DNA of 64,000 nt from Campylobacterota bacterium. Its GTDB lineage: Bacteria > Babelota > Babeliae > Babelales > RVW-14. Below the pieces are notes generated by a model that did no database searches, had not been told where the DNA came from, and saw only the letters and a list, made by a program, of their open reading frames with translations. The position numbers and the translations under genes were made by a program. The DNA is taken from positions 558,001 to 622,000 of the forward strand of contig JACKCO010000003.1 in assembly GCA_020633995.1 (NCBI GenBank), read 5' to 3'. Each line of letters opens with the position of its first letter. Within the stretch, counting starts at the first letter, position 1. Shown here piece after piece: positions 54,693 to 62,824 of this stretch.

Positions 54693-55355
54693 ATGAAAAA
54701 GTCTGTGTTCATCGGTGTAATTTTGTTGACTTTAGGATTAGGTTTGAGTGTAGTTGAAGCTGCAAAAGAAATAGAAATTAAATTTCAGCTTTCCAAGAAA
54801 GATGAAGCATTGTTTGTTGTATGGCTGGAGTGTAACAACGAGTTGTATGAACAGCAAAAGCAGATTGAAAATTATTTAAACAATCCAGATGAATCGTTCT
54901 TTGAAGAGAGTAAATACGGGTATATTGATGCATTGACTGCACTGCGTGTACGAGAAACTGATTCTGGCTCATGGTTGTGTATGAAAAAGGGCAATGTTGA
55001 TCCAGTTACAGGACACACTCTTTCAAAAGATGAGCATGAAACATTGATTGAAGATCCCCAAGAAACGATTTTGATTTTTGAAAAGCTTGGCTATACCGAA
55101 AAAATTCTTGTCAAAAAAGATCGCCAAATCTACAAATACAGTGACTTTGAGGTGATAATTGACGATGTTGAGGGATTAGGCAGGTTTTTTGAGGTTGAGC
55201 TTAAGAATGGCTGTCAAGATGCGGCTGAGGGGCTTGCCAAAATTAAATTATTTCTTAAGTCTGTAGGGCTCAAGTCAATTAAGCAGTTTGAGCGTAGTTA
55301 CATACATATGTTTAAAAACCCAGGCTACGACTTTAGTCACGAAGTTATTTTGTAG
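54693..55355 (+). CDS. Exported CYTH-domain protein
   Basis: 220 residues. Signal peptide MKKSVFIGVILLTLGLGLSV, then directly the CYTH signature EIEIKFQL (ExExK), followed by ALRVRETDSGSWLCMKKGNV, VKKDRQIYKYSDFEVIIDDV and GLGRFFEVELKNG, all charged strands lining the triphosphate tunnel. CYTH enzymes include class IV adenylate cyclase (CyaB type) and thiamine or inorganic triphosphatases; the RxR and E.E ends suit the CyaB-like branch, but activity cannot be decided. These proteins are usually cytosolic. AAAGG precedes this ATG; an ATG eight codons upstream would interrupt the signal. Confidence 0.85.
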   Translation: MKKSVFIGVILLTLGLGLSVVEAAKEIEIKFQLSKKDEALFVVWLECNNELYEQQKQIENYLNNPDESFFEESKYGYIDALTALRVRETDSGSWLCMKKGNVDPVTGHTLSKDEHETLIEDPQETILIFEKLGYTEKILVKKDRQIYKYSDFEVIIDDVEGLGRFFEVELKNGCQDAAEGLAKIKLFLKSVGLKSIKQFERSYIHMFKNPGYDFSHEVIL

Positions 55356-55370
55356 GACTCAATTGTTTGA

Positions 55371-56216
55371 CTACTGTTTTGAGAGAGCCTGTAAGCGCTT
55401 AATTCTTTTTGCTACTGCCGGATGCCTTCTGAATGTTGAAAAAAGCAGACTTGTTTTCATGAACCAAGAACTCAGTCGTGAAGAAAAAGAAGCATTGCTT
55501 GGTGCTTTGCACATGGTGTTTATTTCAGAGGTAATATTTTTGGTAATATTGCTCATAACATGGTGAACGTTTGGCAGGTTAAGATCATCAAAGCATTGCA
55601 AAGAGAATCTATCAGCTCGGTACTCTAAATGCCTGAAGTAAGCTGCAAGTAGGATATGTTTGAGAGAGAAATAAGTGAGCACTCCTGCAGGGATTATAAG
55701 GATTCGAGGCTCTAGGAAGCCTGTCACCAGAAAGAATCGTGCAACTGCATAAAAGAGTGAGAAGCGGGCGGTCATGTCAAGCATGAGCGTGGGGTAATGT
55801 GTCTTGGCAAGTATTTGGAAGCGGTTGTCGTGTAGGTGTCCAACTTCGTGAGCAAGTATTCAGTTAAACTGTTGTACAAGTGCTGAATGGTTTGGCGCGG
55901 AGACTTTCAGGATTGTTTCCCTCATAAATTGCGCACCAATGATGATGCGTGTAGCTCCGTTGACCATGAGCTGCGCTTCAGCTTGATGGTTTTGGATTCC
56001 CGCAAAGATAATGAAGATGTCCGGTTTTGCTGTGCATGAGAGTGAGGCAAGGTGTTGCTTCATAATACCATCGAGCAGATTATAAAGCGTGGTATGCATT
56101 GTTGACCAATTTTGTATGAGATGTTTTTCAAGTTCGTTAAGTTCATGCGCTGCTTGTATGAGCGTCTCAATATCAAAAATTGCTTGCACTTGTGGTGATT
56201 TATTGCTTGTTTGCAT
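55371..56216 (-). pseudogene. M48-family metallopeptidase split by one in-frame TGA
   Basis: Two reading frames in the same register are parted by a single TGA at 55860-55862. The first (56216 to 55860) has the pre-catalytic part (AQLMVNGATRIIIGAQFMRE). Right after the stop follow ILAHEVGHLHDNRF with the zinc-binding HEVGH (55836-55850), then a membrane segment, EYRADRFSL with the third ligand Glu, and HPAVAKRIKRLQAL, the usual M48 end. A TGG-to-TGA change would explain it (QFN-W-ILAHEVGH). No frameshift or other stop is present, so the damage is recent or is a sequence error. If translated as two pieces neither would work: the active site is in the second, which lacks a start. Confidence 0.8.
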
Positions 56217-56376
56217 TTTATTATGTTCCCCCAATGAACAAAAGTATTGTTTTGCATAAAGTCTGAACTGTCAGGCTATCATAATCATTTGGGAGCGCAA
56301 CTGGTAGGTATGTCCTTTTTGTGAGTATGTGGCAAATGTTTAGCAGGTTTAATTTGAAAATGGTTGTGAAGAAATG

Positions 56377-56400
56377 AGGGCCACAAAAAAAGTGGCCCTT
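56377..56400 (-). terminator. Probable terminator
   Basis: AGGGCCAC/GTGGCCCT stem with an A7 loop (T7 on the minus strand), downstream of the minus-strand gene ending at 56457. Confidence 0.6.
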
Positions 56401-56456
56401 CATCTTATTGATTACTGTTCTTGAATAATTCGGTTTTTACTTTTCTAAAAGTAGGC

Positions 56457-56930
56457 TTAATTTTCACCATCACGTTTTCTTTTTTTAGAAAGATCCGGGT
56501 TAGGTTTGATGGGACTGATATTAGGAACGGGTATTCTCTTTCGCTGAAAATCAGCAATTACTTCTTCGTATTCCAGAGGGGCTTGATCAGATTCATTATC
56601 GATTATTTGAGTTGTTTGGTCGAGTAATCTTTCCAAACTATCCTGATCCTGGTTGAGGCTTTCATCAATTATTTGAGTCGGCTCCTCCATAATTGACAAT
56701 TCAGTTGGTCGCTCAAAAAACAAGTCATCCAGACTGTCCTGCCCATCGTCTTCGCCAATTATCTGAGTTGCTTGTTCCATGATTGACAGCTCAGATGGCT
56801 GTTCAAAAACGGGTTCATCGCTTGAGTTGAGCTCTGTTGATTGGTCCAAAATAGGATCATTTTCTGCGCCAAAAAGCGTGAGTGATATGCTAAAAATGCT
56901 GAATAATAAGAGTTTTGTACTATTTTTCAT
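56457..56930 (-). CDS. Exported acidic repeat protein with C-terminal KKRKR
   Basis: 157 residues. Signal peptide MKNSTKLLLFSIFSISLTLF, then six copies of a hydrophobic-acidic-QxT motif: ILDQSTEL, VFEQPSEL, IMEQATQI, FFERPTEL, IMEEPTQI, LLDQTTQI. The first ~115 mature residues are strongly acidic; the tail is basic, with ISPIK at 138-142 and KKRKR at 149-153, like a monopartite nuclear localisation signal. No fold is predicted by eye, so it may be largely disordered. It is a smaller relative of the protein at 53302. GGAGG precedes the ATG. Confidence 0.75.
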   Translation of the reverse strand: MKNSTKLLLFSIFSISLTLFGAENDPILDQSTELNSSDEPVFEQPSELSIMEQATQIIGEDDGQDSLDDLFFERPTELSIMEEPTQIIDESLNQDQDSLERLLDQTTQIIDNESDQAPLEYEEVIADFQRKRIPVPNISPIKPNPDLSKKRKRDGEN

Positions 56931-57154
56931 CGTAAACCTCCATGTATGTGACCATTTTTTATTACTTTCTCCATCTACTACTATTCTATCACATCTGTTA
57001 TAAATTTCAAATGGGATATATTTTTTTTACAATAGCATCGGCTGAATCGTGATTATGGAGATATTTGCAGGGAAGAGAAAGTGGGTTAAAGAGATGTCTT
57101 TTTATTGTTTTTATGGGACGTTTGTTTACTGAGATGCTCGTAGTAACGCCCGTG

Positions 57155-57814
57155 TTAGGCAGGTTTACCCGTAGGGTTGTCGTCAATGAGGCGAATCTCA
57201 ATTCGTTCGATATTTTTACCGCGACGGTCTCTTTTTAGGGTGATAAAACCAACTTCTGTAGTTGATTTTACATGTGTCCCACCACATGGGACTTGTGCAA
57301 AACCATCGATTTTCCAAAAACGTCGTTGATTGGCAACATTGGAGTAGCCTTTTTCGATTGATTTATCTGCCTTAATAATTGCATTATATTGTTCGAGAAT
57401 GTAGTCAAAAGTGGATGAAATATTTTCAGGGCATATAAAGTCAATACGTGCTTTATCTTCGGCTATGTGTGCCCCAATTTTTTCAAAGCCAAATTGTTGT
57501 GTGACAAGCTCTAACACGAGTTCGGCTGCAAAATGCAGTCGCATCAACCGGTTTCTACGCGGCCAGTCAATGGTCATTATGACTAGATCTCCTAGTTTGA
57601 GTCCATGGTTTTCTGGCAGTGTATAATAAATAAGATTGCCTTCGCGTCGTGAGTTCAAGATGGGAATATTGTTAACGGTAGCTTTATCGCTTTCTTGTCC
57701 GCCAGCAAATGAGTATGCGATAGTTTCTTCAAAAAGGACTTCGCTGTCATTTACAGATCTAACGGTAGTATTGAGTGTGCATTGATATGGATTATCCCAA
57801 AAGACTTTACGCAT
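57155..57814 (-). CDS. AlaX-type alanyl-tRNA editing protein
   Basis: 219 residues. Hydrolyses mischarged tRNA, typically Ser- or Gly-tRNA-Ala, in trans. It matches the AlaRS editing domain: FEETIAYSFAGGQESDKATV, then the second-additional domain with the zinc site. The usual HxxxH reads HFAAE here (RLHFAAELVLELV), while the distal VPCGGTHVKSTTEVG keeps Cys and His. Glu can replace one zinc ligand, so activity is plausible. GATAGGAAA lies before the ATG. The ankyrin gene (57824) is ten bases upstream on the same strand. Confidence 0.85.
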   Translation of the reverse strand: MRKVFWDNPYQCTLNTTVRSVNDSEVLFEETIAYSFAGGQESDKATVNNIPILNSRREGNLIYYTLPENHGLKLGDLVIMTIDWPRRNRLMRLHFAAELVLELVTQQFGFEKIGAHIAEDKARIDFICPENISSTFDYILEQYNAIIKADKSIEKGYSNVANQRRFWKIDGFAQVPCGGTHVKSTTEVGFITLKRDRRGKNIERIEIRLIDDNPTGKPA

Positions 57815-57823
57815 GGTTTTTTC

Positions 57824-58753
57824 CTATCGAAATAGTTGGTGCCAGTTATGCCTTACAGTATCACCCAATTCAGTTCTTTGAAGCCATTGTAGTGTTTGGG
57901 TTGCTTTGTTTGTTGCATGCTCATATGTCCCAGGGAATAGCCCAAAGCTAATACAAGAAGCGCACTCATCTGCAATACGCTTTGCTTGTGGTCCACGATT
58001 TGACAGTATATCTAATGGGGTTTTACCGTTTTGATTGCGAGCATAGAGAAATTTTCTTTTTCCATACGTTTTAAACAACCACTTCGTAAAATCATTATCA
58101 AATGCAAATAGAGCAGCACAATGGAATATATTCTTTCCTGCTTCGGTAAGTTCTAGCCAAGCGTTCGTATTCTGCAAGACCGATGCACATCTCCAGGTTC
58201 CATCAGCATTACGATGCCATTCTTCTTTGTAATCTGGAAAATAGTTTTTGTGCAGTAATTCGACCATTTCTTTATTTTCACTGCTGACTGCACAAAATAG
58301 GCAGCGTGGAGTAAATTTTGCGCCATATTGTATTAAAAGTTTTGCAATTAAAACTTCTCGCCTAGTTCCATCACCATACAAACGATTGTAGTCATAGTTA
58401 TTATTACTTGCCCGAATGGTCACGGTTTCAAGAGGCGATTCAAGTAAAAGGTCGTGTAAGCTTTCGATATTTGGATCCGCTCCATGGCTAAGTAGTTGGT
58501 TTATTTGAGCGGGTTCGCTGAAGGTCAAATGGCACAAACGTACTAATTCCAAATCTAGCCTTTTTTGTTGATCAGCGATTGGTTGAGCAATGCATTCTGC
58601 TAACTCAGAGTAATCGATATGACAAGCGAGTATTGTGTCGCGACAAATTTGTTCTAACTTGGGTATTGTTTTGGTTTCTGTTCCATATATATAATTCATT
58701 GGCAAAGCCAGAAGTGCGAGTGTAAGTCGAAGTGGGTACATTTTTTGTTTCAT
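57824..58753 (-). CDS. Exported ankyrin-type protein
   Basis: 309 residues. Signal peptide ending near NYIYGTETK. Weak ankyrin units: LVRLCHLTFSEPAQINQLLS / HGADPNIESLHDLL near residues 65-100, LIAKLLIQYGAKFTPRCLFC, VSSENKEMVELLHKNYFPDY, and GKNIFHCAALFAFDNDFTKW / ARNQNGKTPLDILSN toward the end. It is the ninth ankyrin-type gene of the window. It stands between a TfoX-N gene and AlaX, all on the minus strand with short gaps, so they may be one transcript without shared function. Confidence 0.78.
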   Translation of the reverse strand: MKQKMYPLRLTLALLALPMNYIYGTETKTIPKLEQICRDTILACHIDYSELAECIAQPIADQQKRLDLELVRLCHLTFSEPAQINQLLSHGADPNIESLHDLLLESPLETVTIRASNNNYDYNRLYGDGTRREVLIAKLLIQYGAKFTPRCLFCAVSSENKEMVELLHKNYFPDYKEEWHRNADGTWRCASVLQNTNAWLELTEAGKNIFHCAALFAFDNDFTKWLFKTYGKRKFLYARNQNGKTPLDILSNRGPQAKRIADECASCISFGLFPGTYEHATNKATQTLQWLQRTELGDTVRHNWHQLFR

Positions 58754-58767
58754 ATTATGTTAGTATC

Positions 58768-59142
58768 CTATTTTTTGCGTTTGCCAACCTTAGCTTTTTT
58801 TGCCTCAAGAGCAACCTGAATAGCTTTGTTTGCCCAGTCTATTAATGCTTCTTCATTCTCAAGAATGCTTGCAGGTACAGACCAGTAGTGAAGTGAGACC
58901 TGACCGTTTTTTCCATCGTAAGTAAAGGGAAATGACTCATGATTTTCGTAGTCGATACGAGTTGTGTCGTTTACTTTAAAGTACAAAGTATCATAAGCGA
59001 TGAGAGCAAAAAAAGTGTCATCTTTGTAAATACCATAACCGCCAAACATTTTTTTTGCTGTTACGTTTTGAAGAGGAGCAAGAAGATCTAAGACATATGC
59101 GACATAGTCGTTATCTATGCTGGAGGTAGTTATTTTTTTCAT
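58768..59142 (-). CDS. TfoX N-terminal domain protein
   Basis: 124 residues. It matches the TfoX/Sxy N-terminal domain: VAYVLDLLAPLQNVTAKKMF, GGYGIYKDDTFFALIAYDTL and YFKVNDTTRIDYE. TfoX in gammaproteobacteria activates competence genes, but stand-alone N-domain proteins are widespread and poorly characterised, so a role in competence should not be assumed. A Lys-rich tail (KKAKVGKRKK) may bind nucleic acid. AGG lies ahead of the ATG. Confidence 0.85.
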   Translation of the reverse strand: MKKITTSSIDNDYVAYVLDLLAPLQNVTAKKMFGGYGIYKDDTFFALIAYDTLYFKVNDTTRIDYENHESFPFTYDGKNGQVSLHYWSVPASILENEEALIDWANKAIQVALEAKKAKVGKRKK

Positions 59143-59308
59143 AGAAGCCTGTGTGAGGTTTATTTTGGCTAGTGGATGTTAAAAAAAGAGTGAAGCTTAC
59201 TTTTATGACAAATGTTATCTCATTTAGCAGCTTATTTCAAGTTGCTCTCAGGGTTATTCTCATCGTGAAATAACGACCAGTTGGGGATTAGTACGACTAA
59301 ATATAATC

Positions 59309-59749
59309 TTATGGTTGTTCAGAATAAAACTGCTTTTGCATAATGAGTTTTATTGCATTACGGTGTGCTGGGATCATCAATGTCGGTAAATTTTCTAAAT
59401 CAAACCAAGCAACTTCGCTGTGTTTATTTGGCTCTTTGTTGAATGGTTCACCGGTCCAGTTTGTGCATTCAAAGACGGCTGCAACAAGTTCATGGTCAGT
59501 TCCGTTGCGATGAAACATGTGAATAAAATGTAAGTCTTCTTGTTTGGCGGTAATGCCTATTTCTTCGTTAATTTCTCTGGCTAACGCTTGGCGAAATGGC
59601 TCATTTTTTTCTAGAAGTCCTCCAACCATGGAGTAGTGCCCTGGGCGAAATGACGCTGAGTCAGAGCGTTTGATTAATAGTATTTTGTTGCCGTTACGGA
59701 TGAGTGCAAGAGCGTATGCTGCTAAGCGATTTTTTATTTTGTTTTGCAT
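59309..59749 (-). CDS. Nudix hydrolase
   Basis: 146 residues, cytosolic. Nudix box: GGLLEKNEPFRQALAREINE followed by EIGI, a full match. The preceding KILLIKRSDSASFRPGHYSM is typical for NTP pyrophosphatases. It is the third Nudix gene of the window and not closely similar to the one at 52801 outside the box. Substrate unknown. Confidence 0.88.
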   Translation of the reverse strand: MQNKIKNRLAAYALALIRNGNKILLIKRSDSASFRPGHYSMVGGLLEKNEPFRQALAREINEEIGITAKQEDLHFIHMFHRNGTDHELVAAVFECTNWTGEPFNKEPNKHSEVAWFDLENLPTLMIPAHRNAIKLIMQKQFYSEQP

Positions 59750-59848
59750 GATTATTCTTTGCAGTGTTTATTAAGCTATGAAAACAGTTTAGTGTAAATC
59801 AAACTTCATGCTACTCTGTTCCAGAGTATTTGTGAAGGAGAGGTTGCG

Positions 59849-60277
59849 ATGAAAAATGATGTTGCAGTAAAAAATGGAATTGTGATTCCTGCACATGAAA
59901 TTGAGGTGACAACCAGCAGAGCGGGTGGCCCGGGCGGGCAACATGTTAATAAAGCTGACACCAAGGTGACGCTTCATTGGAACGTTGAAAATACTCAGGT
60001 GCTTAATCAAGGCCAAAAAGAACGGGTATTAGGCAACTTGCAAGCAAAGCTAACAGAAGACGGCTACTTGGTTGTACGTGATAGTACAACGCGCAGTCAA
60101 CAGCAGAATTTGCAAAATGCGCTAACAAAACTAGCAACAGAGGTGCGTAAAGCACTTTATGTACCCAAAAAGCGGATGAAAACACGGGTGCCAAAAGCAG
60201 TAAAGCAAGCACGACTTGAGGAAAAAAAGCGACGTAGCGATGTAAAAAAAATGAGAAGTAAAAAAGATTTCGAGTAG
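59849..60277 (+). CDS. arfB: Peptidyl-tRNA hydrolase ArfB (ribosome rescue)
   Basis: 142 residues. Rescues ribosomes stalled at the end of broken mRNA. The GGQ loop is in TTSRAGGPGGQHVNKADTKV near residue 30. No codon-recognition domain is present, and the basic C-terminal tail (PKKRMKTRVPKAVKQARLEE, then KKRRSDVKKMRSKK) matches the part that enters the empty mRNA channel. AAGGAGAGG precedes the ATG. It fits an organism in which tmRNA rescue may be backed up by ArfB. Confidence 0.93.
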   Translation: MKNDVAVKNGIVIPAHEIEVTTSRAGGPGGQHVNKADTKVTLHWNVENTQVLNQGQKERVLGNLQAKLTEDGYLVVRDSTTRSQQQNLQNALTKLATEVRKALYVPKKRMKTRVPKAVKQARLEEKKRRSDVKKMRSKKDFE

Positions 60278-60278
60278 A

Positions 60279-61142
60279 TCAAAAACCTCCAATTTTGTTA
60301 TAAAGCCATGTTGGACATACTTGGTATAGAAATGCAATAAATTCCCAGCGTTTGGTGATGTAGGCTCGTTGTTTCTTTTCTTTGATGGCTTCAATAATTT
60401 CATTTGCAGCATCTTGAGTTGTCTCAACCCAATAAGCGTTGGGTATTTTATGAACATCTTCAGCCTCTATCTCAACCCAACCAGGGACAATGTCAGTGAC
60501 ATAAATGTTTGATAAGTTATTCTGTTGAATGTAGTTGTAACACCCCTCCAAGTATCGTTGTATAAAAGCCTTACATCCACTATAAACCGGACTTGATGCC
60601 TCACCTACTAGTCCAGACATAGACGACAGGCCAACTAGGTGACCGTGCCCTTGTGTTTTAAAATATTCAAATGCTAGATCGGCCATATGCCAAAAACCCA
60701 GTAAATCAACATTGAGTCTTAGTAGGTTGGCTTCGTGGTTGTTAGTTTCATTCACATTATCATTTGCAGCGCTGACGCTGACGATAAACAAATCCAGGCC
60801 ACCCAGTTCCTCAATTAATTCTCGAATTGCTCTTTTCGCTTCATCTGGCTTGGTTACATCAACTTGTTTTATGTGTGCTTTTTCTCCAATTTCTTGCTTG
60901 AGTGACTCGAGTAAATTGAGGCGTCTTCCGGTAATGCCAACCTCATAACCTTCTTCGGTTGCAAGTTTTTTTGCAACTTGTCGTCCCATGCCTGATGTTG
61001 CCCCAACAACTATAGCCCTTTTGTGATAGGCAGCTGATTCGTACTTGTCTTTTGAGTCCTCCATTGGCAAAACAGTAGTTTGATTAAAAAGATTGATCAA
61101 AATAATTGAAAGAATTAAAAAGAACATGTGAGCCTTACGCAT
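60279..61142 (-). CDS. Exported short-chain dehydrogenase/reductase
   Basis: 287 residues. The signal-peptide-like N-terminus (AHMFFLILSIILINLFNQTT) is followed by a classical SDR: cofactor loop VVGATSGMGRQVAKKLA (GxxxGxG), a GITGRRLNLL segment whose Arg suggests NADPH, VSVSAAND instead of NNAG, SSMSGLVGE for the catalytic Ser and YSGCKAF for Tyr-Lys. The substrate is unknown. SDRs need NAD(P)H, so an exported one would be useful only where the cofactor exists, such as in a host cell. The N-terminal helix could instead be a membrane anchor. It is convergent with arfB; stop codons lie two bases apart. Confidence 0.82.
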   Translation of the reverse strand: MRKAHMFFLILSIILINLFNQTTVLPMEDSKDKYESAAYHKRAIVVGATSGMGRQVAKKLATEEGYEVGITGRRLNLLESLKQEIGEKAHIKQVDVTKPDEAKRAIRELIEELGGLDLFIVSVSAANDNVNETNNHEANLLRLNVDLLGFWHMADLAFEYFKTQGHGHLVGLSSMSGLVGEASSPVYSGCKAFIQRYLEGCYNYIQQNNLSNIYVTDIVPGWVEIEAEDVHKIPNAYWVETTQDAANEIIEAIKEKKQRAYITKRWEFIAFLYQVCPTWLYNKIGGF

Positions 61143-61238
61143 TTTGTATAAAGATGGTTTGGCGCGATACTTGACCTGAAGGTAATTTTTGTCAGCAGGT
61201 TAAGTCAATAGTATCCATGTGAACAAGAGAGGTATGTT

Positions 61239-61730
61239 TTACACGGCGTGTTGTTTTGTGTGGTTATGACTTCCAATGAGGCGATAATATTGGGTTTTAT
61301 CAAATTTAACGGTGGGGTTGGTGTGATTAACATAAACCATATTACGCGGATTGAATGGTGGAGTATTGATGACTGCTAAAACGAGATTGTTTTTTGGCAA
61401 GGTGTAGTGTGTGGTTTCAGGAGGTGTGATAACAACAGAGCCTTTTTCTATTTGGTGTTCTTGGCTGCCAACAACCAAAGTTCCGTTACCTTGTAAGACA
61501 ATGTAGATCTCATATTCTCCACCGGTGTGGTAGTGTGGCGGGGCCAGGGCTATGGTGCTCATATCAACAATGGCAAAGCTTTCATTCGGTCGATTTATTG
61601 GATTTGGTATCTCGTAGATAATGCCACAGGTGTCTTGTAGTGGAGTGATATTAGTAGTCAGATCCTGCCAGTTTTGAATGGTCTTTAGGTACTCTTGCCA
61701 TGCTTGAGCTACTGTTTGTATTGTTAACAT
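61239..61730 (-). CDS. Cupin-domain protein
   Basis: 163 residues, single cupin barrel. Motif 1 is PPHYHTGGEYEIYIVLQGNG with the metal-binding His, His and Glu. Motif 2 is VVITPPETTHYTLPKNNL with the last His. Small cupins act as sugar isomerases, dioxygenases or sensors; nothing here tells which. AAGGAGAAAG precedes the ATG. No signal peptide. Confidence 0.82.
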   Translation of the reverse strand: MLTIQTVAQAWQEYLKTIQNWQDLTTNITPLQDTCGIIYEIPNPINRPNESFAIVDMSTIALAPPHYHTGGEYEIYIVLQGNGTLVVGSQEHQIEKGSVVITPPETTHYTLPKNNLVLAVINTPPFNPRNMVYVNHTNPTVKFDKTQYYRLIGSHNHTKQHAV

Positions 61731-61772
61731 CTAGTCTTTCTCCTTCTAAAATTACGAATGATATTCTGTTGT

Positions 61773-62318
61773 TTAAAGATTGCAGTCAGCTCGCTTTAAA
61801 ACCATAAGTAGTGTCTGCCCCCATGGAGCGGTAAATTCTCCTACTGGTTTGAAGCAGGCCTTTGTGTAGCACTTGATAGCAGGAGCATTACTTGCATCAG
61901 GATCAACAATAACATGGTTGATTGTGTGGTCGGTGAGAAGTTTTTGCACAAAAGCCTTGATGAACAAAGCTCCAAAACCTTTATATAAATAATCAGGTTC
62001 GCCAATAAATTGGTCAATGCCAAATGAATGTTGATATTCTGTTGGTAGCCATGAGTCGGTTGTGTTAGCGATATATGATTGGATATAGCCAATTGGTACG
62101 TTACTATATACAACAAGATACGGTTTGGTGCCTGATCTGATCCGTGTAATAAATGAATCTAAAAAACTTTCTGCTTCCTTTGGAACTGGCCACCATTTGC
62201 TTACGTGGGGCTGAGTAAACCATGATTGAAGTAATGGCAGCAGTGATTGAATGTTGCCTTCGGTGATAGACGTGAAATTAAAGTTAGAAACCTGTGATTT
62301 CGACGTATTTTCCTGCAC
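61773..62318 (-). CDS. GNAT acetyltransferase, AAC(6')-like
   Basis: 181 residues. Matches the branch of GNAT enzymes that contains aminoglycoside 6'-N-acetyltransferases and siderophore acetylases: WFTQPHVSKWWP, VPIGYIQSYIANTTDSWLP, GIDQFIGEPDYLYKGFGALF (the acetyl-CoA loop), VIVDPDASNAPAIKCYTKAC and FKPVGEF. It may acetylate an amino group of a small molecule; aminoglycoside resistance cannot be claimed from this. GTG start with CAGGA upstream. It lies just downstream of the tRNA pair and may share its transcript. Confidence 0.82.
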   Translation of the reverse strand: MQENTSKSQVSNFNFTSITEGNIQSLLPLLQSWFTQPHVSKWWPVPKEAESFLDSFITRIRSGTKPYLVVYSNVPIGYIQSYIANTTDSWLPTEYQHSFGIDQFIGEPDYLYKGFGALFIKAFVQKLLTDHTINHVIVDPDASNAPAIKCYTKACFKPVGEFTAPWGQTLLMVLKRADCNL

Positions 62319-62348
62319 TAAAAGTCCTGAATTAAAGACTTATAAGAG

Positions 62349-62424
62349 TGGCTCCCCGGGCAGGACTCGAACCTGCGACCCAACGATTAACAGTCGTTTG
62401 CTCTACCAACTGAGCTACCGAGGA
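62349..62424 (-). tRNA. tRNA-Asn (GTT)
   Basis: 76 bases including encoded CCA. The acceptor stem TCCTCGG/CCGGGGA, D-arm AGCTCAGTTGG, anticodon loop CTGTTAA (anticodon GTT) and T-arm GGTTCGAGTCC are all normal. Confidence 0.97.
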
Positions 62425-62445
62425 ACACAAATTTTATTCTAAAGA

Positions 62446-62522
62446 TGGTGGGCGAAACAGGACTCGAACCTGTGACCCCCTGCTTGTAAGGCAGGTGCTC
62501 TAGCCAACTGAGCTATTCGCCC
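62446..62522 (-). tRNA. tRNA-Val (TAC)
   Basis: 77 bases including encoded CCA. Acceptor GGGCGAA/TTCGCCC, anticodon stem CCTGC/GCAGG with loop CTTACAA (anticodon TAC), T-arm GGTTCGAGTCC. It lies 21 bases ahead of tRNA-Asn on the same strand. Confidence 0.97.
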
Positions 62523-62587
62523 GTGTATTTGATGCATGCTTTGCTCAGAACAAGCTTTAAAAGCATTTATTTCAAAATATACAGGTA

Positions 62588-62616
62588 ATACTAATCGAAT
62601 TTTGGGCTCCTGTCAA
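62588..62616 (-). promoter_or_regulatory. Sigma-70 promoter for the tRNA-Val/tRNA-Asn pair
   Basis: On the minus strand: TTGACA (62616-62611), a 17-base gap, then TAGTAT (62593-62588), 65 bases before the mature tRNA-Val 5' end. The -35 box is perfect and the spacing ideal. Confidence 0.7.
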
Positions 62617-62696
62617 AGTATTTTTTGCTAGATTTAGAGTGCCTTTCTTTTGATTTTACAGTTAATATTGATTTCTATTTGTATATATCTACTCAT

Positions 62697-62725
62697 TTGC
62701 CATGTGTAAATATTTTTGTTAGAAT
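62697..62725 (+). promoter_or_regulatory. Candidate sigma-70 promoter for the CPT-like kinase gene
   Basis: TTGCCA, 17 bases, TAGAAT, about 100 bases before the gene start at 62825. Each box matches five of six consensus positions. Confidence 0.55.
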
Positions 62726-62824
62726 ATTAGGGCTTGAAAGGTTGCAAAACAAGGTCTTCTTTTATTATATCTACAGGTGGTAAAAGTATCGAATAGGAGC
62801 TACCTAGTGGGTAAGGAGATGGTT

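Noticed and set aside
55860..55862. TGA decoded as tryptophan in this genome
   Set aside because: Several complete genes end properly in TGA (8081-9172, PGI/PMI, prfA, the PASTA gene), and Trp is encoded by TGG throughout, so recoding genome-wide is not supported.
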